From Candidatus Segatella violae (GTDB taxonomy: Bacteria; Bacteroidota; Bacteroidia; Bacteroidales; Bacteroidaceae): a stretch of DNA of 16,542 nt. Numbering within the stretch: position 1 is the first letter of the stretch; every line of letters begins with the position of its first letter. A program made the position numbers and the translations under genes. The notes beneath the pieces were generated by a model. It was not told the DNA's origin and ran no database searches. It saw only the letters and a program-made list of their open reading frames with translations. Positions 14,276 to 16,542 of the stretch are shown one piece after another. The DNA is taken from contig DJSH01000023.1 in the NCBI GenBank assembly GCA_002440225.1, forward strand, positions 11,055 through 27,596, given 5' to 3'.

Positions 14276-15547
14276 ATGATGAGCAGTTTATTATTGACAA
14301 CACTCGACACAGGTAACACAGCGTGGATGATCATGGCTACCATCTTGGTACTCTTGATGTCAATCCCAGGTATCGCATTATTCTATGGCGGTTTGGTTCG
14401 CCAGAAAAACATATTGAGCATCTTGATGCAGACGATGTTCATCGTGGCTGTGGTCAGCATCATTTGGGTGGCATTCGGCTACTCTTGGGCTTTCTCCACT
14501 CAGTTTGCCGACGAGGGCAATCCGTTGGCTTGCATTATGGGCGGTTTCGACAAGTGCTTTCTGCATGGCATCGGACTGAATGCGGTGATGCCGACGGGCA
14601 TTCCAGAACTTACCTTCGTGATGTTCCAGTGCATGTTCGCCCTCATCACTCCAGCCTTGATTCTCGGTGCTTTCGCCGAGCGTGTCAAGTTTAGTGGCTA
14701 TGTACTCTTCACGGTGCTTTGGGTGATTATCGCCTATCTGCCAATGGCTCACTGGGTATGGGGTGGTGGATTCCTTCAGGAGATGGGAGCCATCGACTTT
14801 GCCGGTGGTACCGTGGTGCATATCAATGCCGGTGTCGCTGCCTTGGTGATGGCGCTGATGGTAGGCAAGCGTGACGATTATCGTGCGGGTCATCCTATCA
14901 CTCCTCATAACATCACCTTCGTGTTCATGGGTATGTCGTTCCTTTGGTTGGGCTGGTTCGGCTTCAATGCCGGTAGCGGTTTGGCTGCCGATGGTTTGGC
15001 TGCCAATGCCTTCCTCGTAACCCATGTGGCAACGGCAGCTGCGGCTACCACCTGGATGATTATCGACTGGGTGGTCAATAAGAAGCCAACTACCGTAGGT
15101 GCTTGTACAGGTGCTGTTGCCGGACTGGTTGCCATCACTCCTGCGGCAGGTAGTACCGACATCTTCGGAGCCTTCTGCATCGGAATCATCAGTACCTGCG
15201 TCTGCTTCTTCATGGTAGCGGTAGTGAAGTCGAAGTTCCGTTACGATGATGCTCTCGATGCCTTCGGCGTGCATGGTATGGGAGGTATCTTAGGTTCTAT
15301 CCTCACAGGTGTCTTTGCCACCAAGTATGTTACAGGTGCAGATGGTGTAGAGGGAGCCTTGTATGGCGACTGGCATCAGTTGTGGATTCAGATAGTAGCC
15401 ACCGTGGTGAGCATCATCTTCAGTGCCATCGTCACCTTCATCTTGTTTAAGGTAGTGGATAAGATGGTCGGTATCCGAGTGGATAAGCGAGTAGAGGAGG
15501 AAGGTCTCGATATCTACGAGCATGGTGAGAGTGCTTATAGCAACTAA
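14276..15547 (+). CDS. amt: Ammonium transporter
   Basis: Inner-membrane ammonium channel of the Amt/Mep/Rh family, 423 residues from the start chosen and about 11 membrane helices. Seen: FYGGLVRQKN (36-45), the pore twin histidines H182 in GGTVVHINAG and H333 in FGVHGMGG, the outer-site tryptophan W160 in MAHWVWGGG, and GWFGFNAGSG (226-235). The C-terminal tail GLDIYEHGESAYSN is the conserved cytosolic motif that interacts with PII proteins. A longer frame opens at 14228, but its extra residues (MLGCNENSIILKFLIK) are polar and unlike the family; the tandem ATG codons at 14276 and 14279 fit better. It is co-transcribed with glnK and ended by the hairpin at 15578-15618. Confidence 0.96.
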   Translation: MMSSLLLTTLDTGNTAWMIMATILVLLMSIPGIALFYGGLVRQKNILSILMQTMFIVAVVSIIWVAFGYSWAFSTQFADEGNPLACIMGGFDKCFLHGIGLNAVMPTGIPELTFVMFQCMFALITPALILGAFAERVKFSGYVLFTVLWVIIAYLPMAHWVWGGGFLQEMGAIDFAGGTVVHINAGVAALVMALMVGKRDDYRAGHPITPHNITFVFMGMSFLWLGWFGFNAGSGLAADGLAANAFLVTHVATAAAATTWMIIDWVVNKKPTTVGACTGAVAGLVAITPAAGSTDIFGAFCIGIISTCVCFFMVAVVKSKFRYDDALDAFGVHGMGGILGSILTGVFATKYVTGADGVEGALYGDWHQLWIQIVATVVSIIFSAIVTFILFKVVDKMVGIRVDKRVEEEGLDIYEHGESAYSN

Positions 15548-15577
15548 AGTTTGCTTTTATTAGGCACATATAATATA

Positions 15578-15618
15578 AAAAAGCCTTTCAGCGAGTTTTT
15601 CTTGCTGAAAGGCTTTTT
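15578..15618. terminator. Bidirectional terminator between amt and PIN toxin gene
   Basis: Perfect 15-bp inverted repeat (15578-15592 and 15604-15618) with an 11-base loop. The outer part is an A run on the left and a T run on the right, so on both strands the hairpin is followed by at least five T. It ends the glnK-amt transcript (stop 30 bp before) and the toxin-antitoxin transcript (stop at 15649-15651). Confidence 0.9.
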
Positions 15619-15648
15619 GTGTTCTCTTTTCATAGAAACATTTCTGGT

Positions 15649-16098
15649 TTATTTTATTTCAGAAAGAAAGTCTTGGGGAGTAATAACTCTTAAATCTTTC
15701 ATGTTAGCATCCTTGAAATCATGGATGTTGATCGTGATAAGATAGTCGCATTTGGCGTTTTGGGCAGCTTTATACTGATAACTGTCTTCTAAATCAGTAA
15801 AATCAGTATTATTGACAGATGAAAGCAAGTCTTCCTTAAATATGTCTGCTACAGAAAACGTAGATAATATGTTGGTCAGCATTTCTCTAAGTTTAGAGAT
15901 GCGTTCTTCTTTCTCTGTGTGACCATTGCGTTTTAAGTGCAACTCTATAAGATAAGTTAAGGTATAGAAAGAGCCAACGGAAATATAGCATTCCCATTCT
16001 TTTTCCTCTACTTTTCTTAGTATGTCCTCTACGCAGTTGGCGTTTTGTTTGTTGCAGAGATAGTCTATAACAGTACATGTGTCAAAGAATAGTTTCAT
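15649..16098 (-). CDS. PIN domain ribonuclease toxin (VapC-like)
   Basis: Magnesium-dependent ribonuclease of the PIN fold, probable toxin of a type II toxin-antitoxin pair; 149 residues, normal for the group. The acidic site is visible: D6 in KLFFDTCTVIDYL, a middle acid in the E52 region (TYLIELHLK), the cluster D102/E104/D105 in FTDLEDSYQYKAA, and D127 in LITINIHDF, the usual LxTxNxxDF strand. It overlaps the antitoxin gene by four bases (16095-16098), so translation is coupled. The region is richer in A+T than the neighbouring metabolic genes, which fits acquisition by transfer. The target RNA cannot be predicted. Confidence 0.9.
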   Translation of the reverse strand: MKLFFDTCTVIDYLCNKQNANCVEDILRKVEEKEWECYISVGSFYTLTYLIELHLKRNGHTEKEERISKLREMLTNILSTFSVADIFKEDLLSSVNNTDFTDLEDSYQYKAAQNAKCDYLITINIHDFKDANMKDLRVITPQDFLSEIK

Positions 16099-16337
16099 AC
16101 CTCATACTTTTCTAAAAGAGCTTCTTCTATCATGTCTTTATAAGACAAGTTGCTGGACAAACTACCACGCATATTACGAAAGGCTGAAGTAGATTTTTTC
16201 TTTTCAGTCTTTGTTTTGCTGGTACTCTGTAGCATGTATATGTATTGTTGAACAAATTTGGTAGCTACAGATGTAAGTTTGTTCATGTCGATGTTAAGTC
16301 CCGCAGGAACATCTACGTTGAGAGTCATTGTGTTCAT
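16095..16337 (-). CDS. Antitoxin partner of PIN toxin
   Basis: 80 residues, upstream of and overlapping the PIN gene. The N terminus (MNTMTLNVDVPAGLNI) looks like a ribbon-type strand as in DNA-binding antitoxins, followed by a helix (NKLTSVATKFVQQYIYMLQ), a lysine- and threonine-rich linker, and a C-terminal RGSLSSNLSYKDMIEEALLEKYEV typical of Bacteroidota antitoxins paired with PIN proteins; this end probably binds the toxin. No named family is claimed with certainty. The first ATG (16337) gives a 23-nt leader; a start at the fourth codon is also possible. A palindrome covering its promoter suggests autoregulation. Confidence 0.8.
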   Translation of the reverse strand: MNTMTLNVDVPAGLNIDMNKLTSVATKFVQQYIYMLQSTSKTKTEKKKSTSAFRNMRGSLSSNLSYKDMIEEALLEKYEV

Positions 16338-16354
16338 AATCTACAAATTTCTGT

Positions 16355-16371
16355 TTTGCGTCGCAAAGATA
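16355..16371 (-). promoter_or_regulatory. Promoter and candidate operator of the toxin-antitoxin operon
   Basis: The -7 box TATCTTTG lies at 16371-16364 on the minus strand, without a clear -33 TTG. It overlaps the perfect palindrome TTTGCG-T-CGCAAA (16355-16367), which also covers the predicted start of transcription (about 16357). That is the expected place for autorepression by an antitoxin. Confidence 0.55.
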
Positions 16372-16412
16372 CGTATTTTTCTTTAATTCCGTGATATATT
16401 TTCCAGAAAAGT

Positions 16413-16442
16413 TTGTGATTTCATGGATTATTTGTATCTTTG
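16413..16442 (+). promoter_or_regulatory. Promoter of the outgoing gene at the right end
   Basis: -33 TTG at 16413-16415, 19-bp spacer and -7 box TATCTTTG at 16435-16442. Transcription would start near 16449, divergent from the toxin-antitoxin operon. Confidence 0.72.
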
Positions 16443-16474
16443 CAGTGTCATCCTTTGGATGGTGGGCATAGGTG

Positions 16475-16542
16475 ATGCCTTCCGGTAAGTCCAGGGCTTG
16501 GCGCTATTTTATGAGAAAGACGTTTACTGCGTTTTCTTCTGA
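16475..16542 (+). CDS. Start of an unidentified gene, cut by window end
   Basis: An open frame runs to the window end from the ATG at 16475 (MPSGKSRAWRYFMRKTFTAF, then two serines), with a second in-frame ATG at 16511 (MRKTFTAF). A stop (TAG) precedes the first ATG six bases upstream, so no earlier ATG is possible. The promoter at 16413-16442 supports a real transcript. If 16511 is the true start, 16449-16510 is a leader with the small hairpin CATCC-TTT-GGATG (16449-16461). Too little is visible to name a product. Confidence 0.4.
   Translation, partial: MPSGKSRAWRYFMRKTFTAFSS

Noticed and set aside
14378..15274. Long antisense open frame (298 codons) opposite amt
   Set aside because: Histidine- and glutamate-rich translation of a conserved gene's reverse strand, typical of GC-biased codon shadows; same for 595-1326, 1452-2165, 2620-3273, 4946-5557 and 11677-12402.
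16465..16510. Possible riboswitch or SRP RNA in the right-end leader (GGTGATG, TTCCGG motifs)
   Set aside because: It recalls pieces of the fluoride aptamer and of the SRP RNA core on the other strand, but the required partner segments are not found, and the stretch may simply be coding.

Overview
The window looks like a chromosomal segment of a Bacteroidota bacterium, most likely a gut or rumen Bacteroidales of the Prevotella/Segatella type. Support comes from repeated promoters of the Bacteroidota form (TTG, 19-20 bp, TAnnTTTG) in front of most transcription units, few strong Shine-Dalgarno sites, a type III glutamine synthetase, diaminopimelate synthesis through DapL, and generally Bacteroidales-like proteins. 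The genus is an inference from protein style, not a database result.

Left part (1-5860, all minus strand): a short-form rubrerythrin (peroxide defence; only its stop codon seems to be missing), then a two-gene unit of an exported GH3 glycosidase followed by an NhaC-family sodium/proton antiporter, then a DctA/GltP-type dicarboxylate or amino-acid symporter whose promoter fixes a shorter start than the longest reading frame. Middle (5973-8741, plus strand): an unrecognised 60-residue protein translationally coupled to a YihX-like HAD phosphatase, a strong hairpin, the decayed 3' end of a GNAT acetyltransferase gene on the minus strand, a small repeat element bounded by 13-bp direct repeats that each carry a -7 promoter box, and a C69-family dipeptidase.

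Right part (8744-15618): a nitrogen and lysine/peptidoglycan block. On the minus strand dapF, dapL and glnN (glutamine synthetase III) lie in this order; on the plus strand, divergently, lie glnK (PII protein) and amt (ammonium channel). Amt brings in ammonium, GlnK senses nitrogen status and can plug Amt, GlnN fixes ammonium into glutamine, DapL uses glutamate as amino donor to make LL-diaminopimelate, and DapF makes meso-diaminopimelate for lysine and cell wall. The 489-bp region between the two arms holds two well-formed promoters, a compact pair of overlapping dyads that could be an operator, and a glnK leader with an arm able to pair with either of two partly repeated downstream segments.

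Far right (15649-16542): a PIN-domain toxin with its overlapping upstream antitoxin gene, a perfect 13-bp palindrome overlapping the antitoxin promoter, and the first codons of an outward-running gene. No rRNA, tRNA, CRISPR array, transposase or prophage gene was seen. I did not find a clearly novel multi-gene system; the best leads are the glnK-amt leader and divergent control region, the repeat element at 7139-7217, and the toxin-antitoxin operator.
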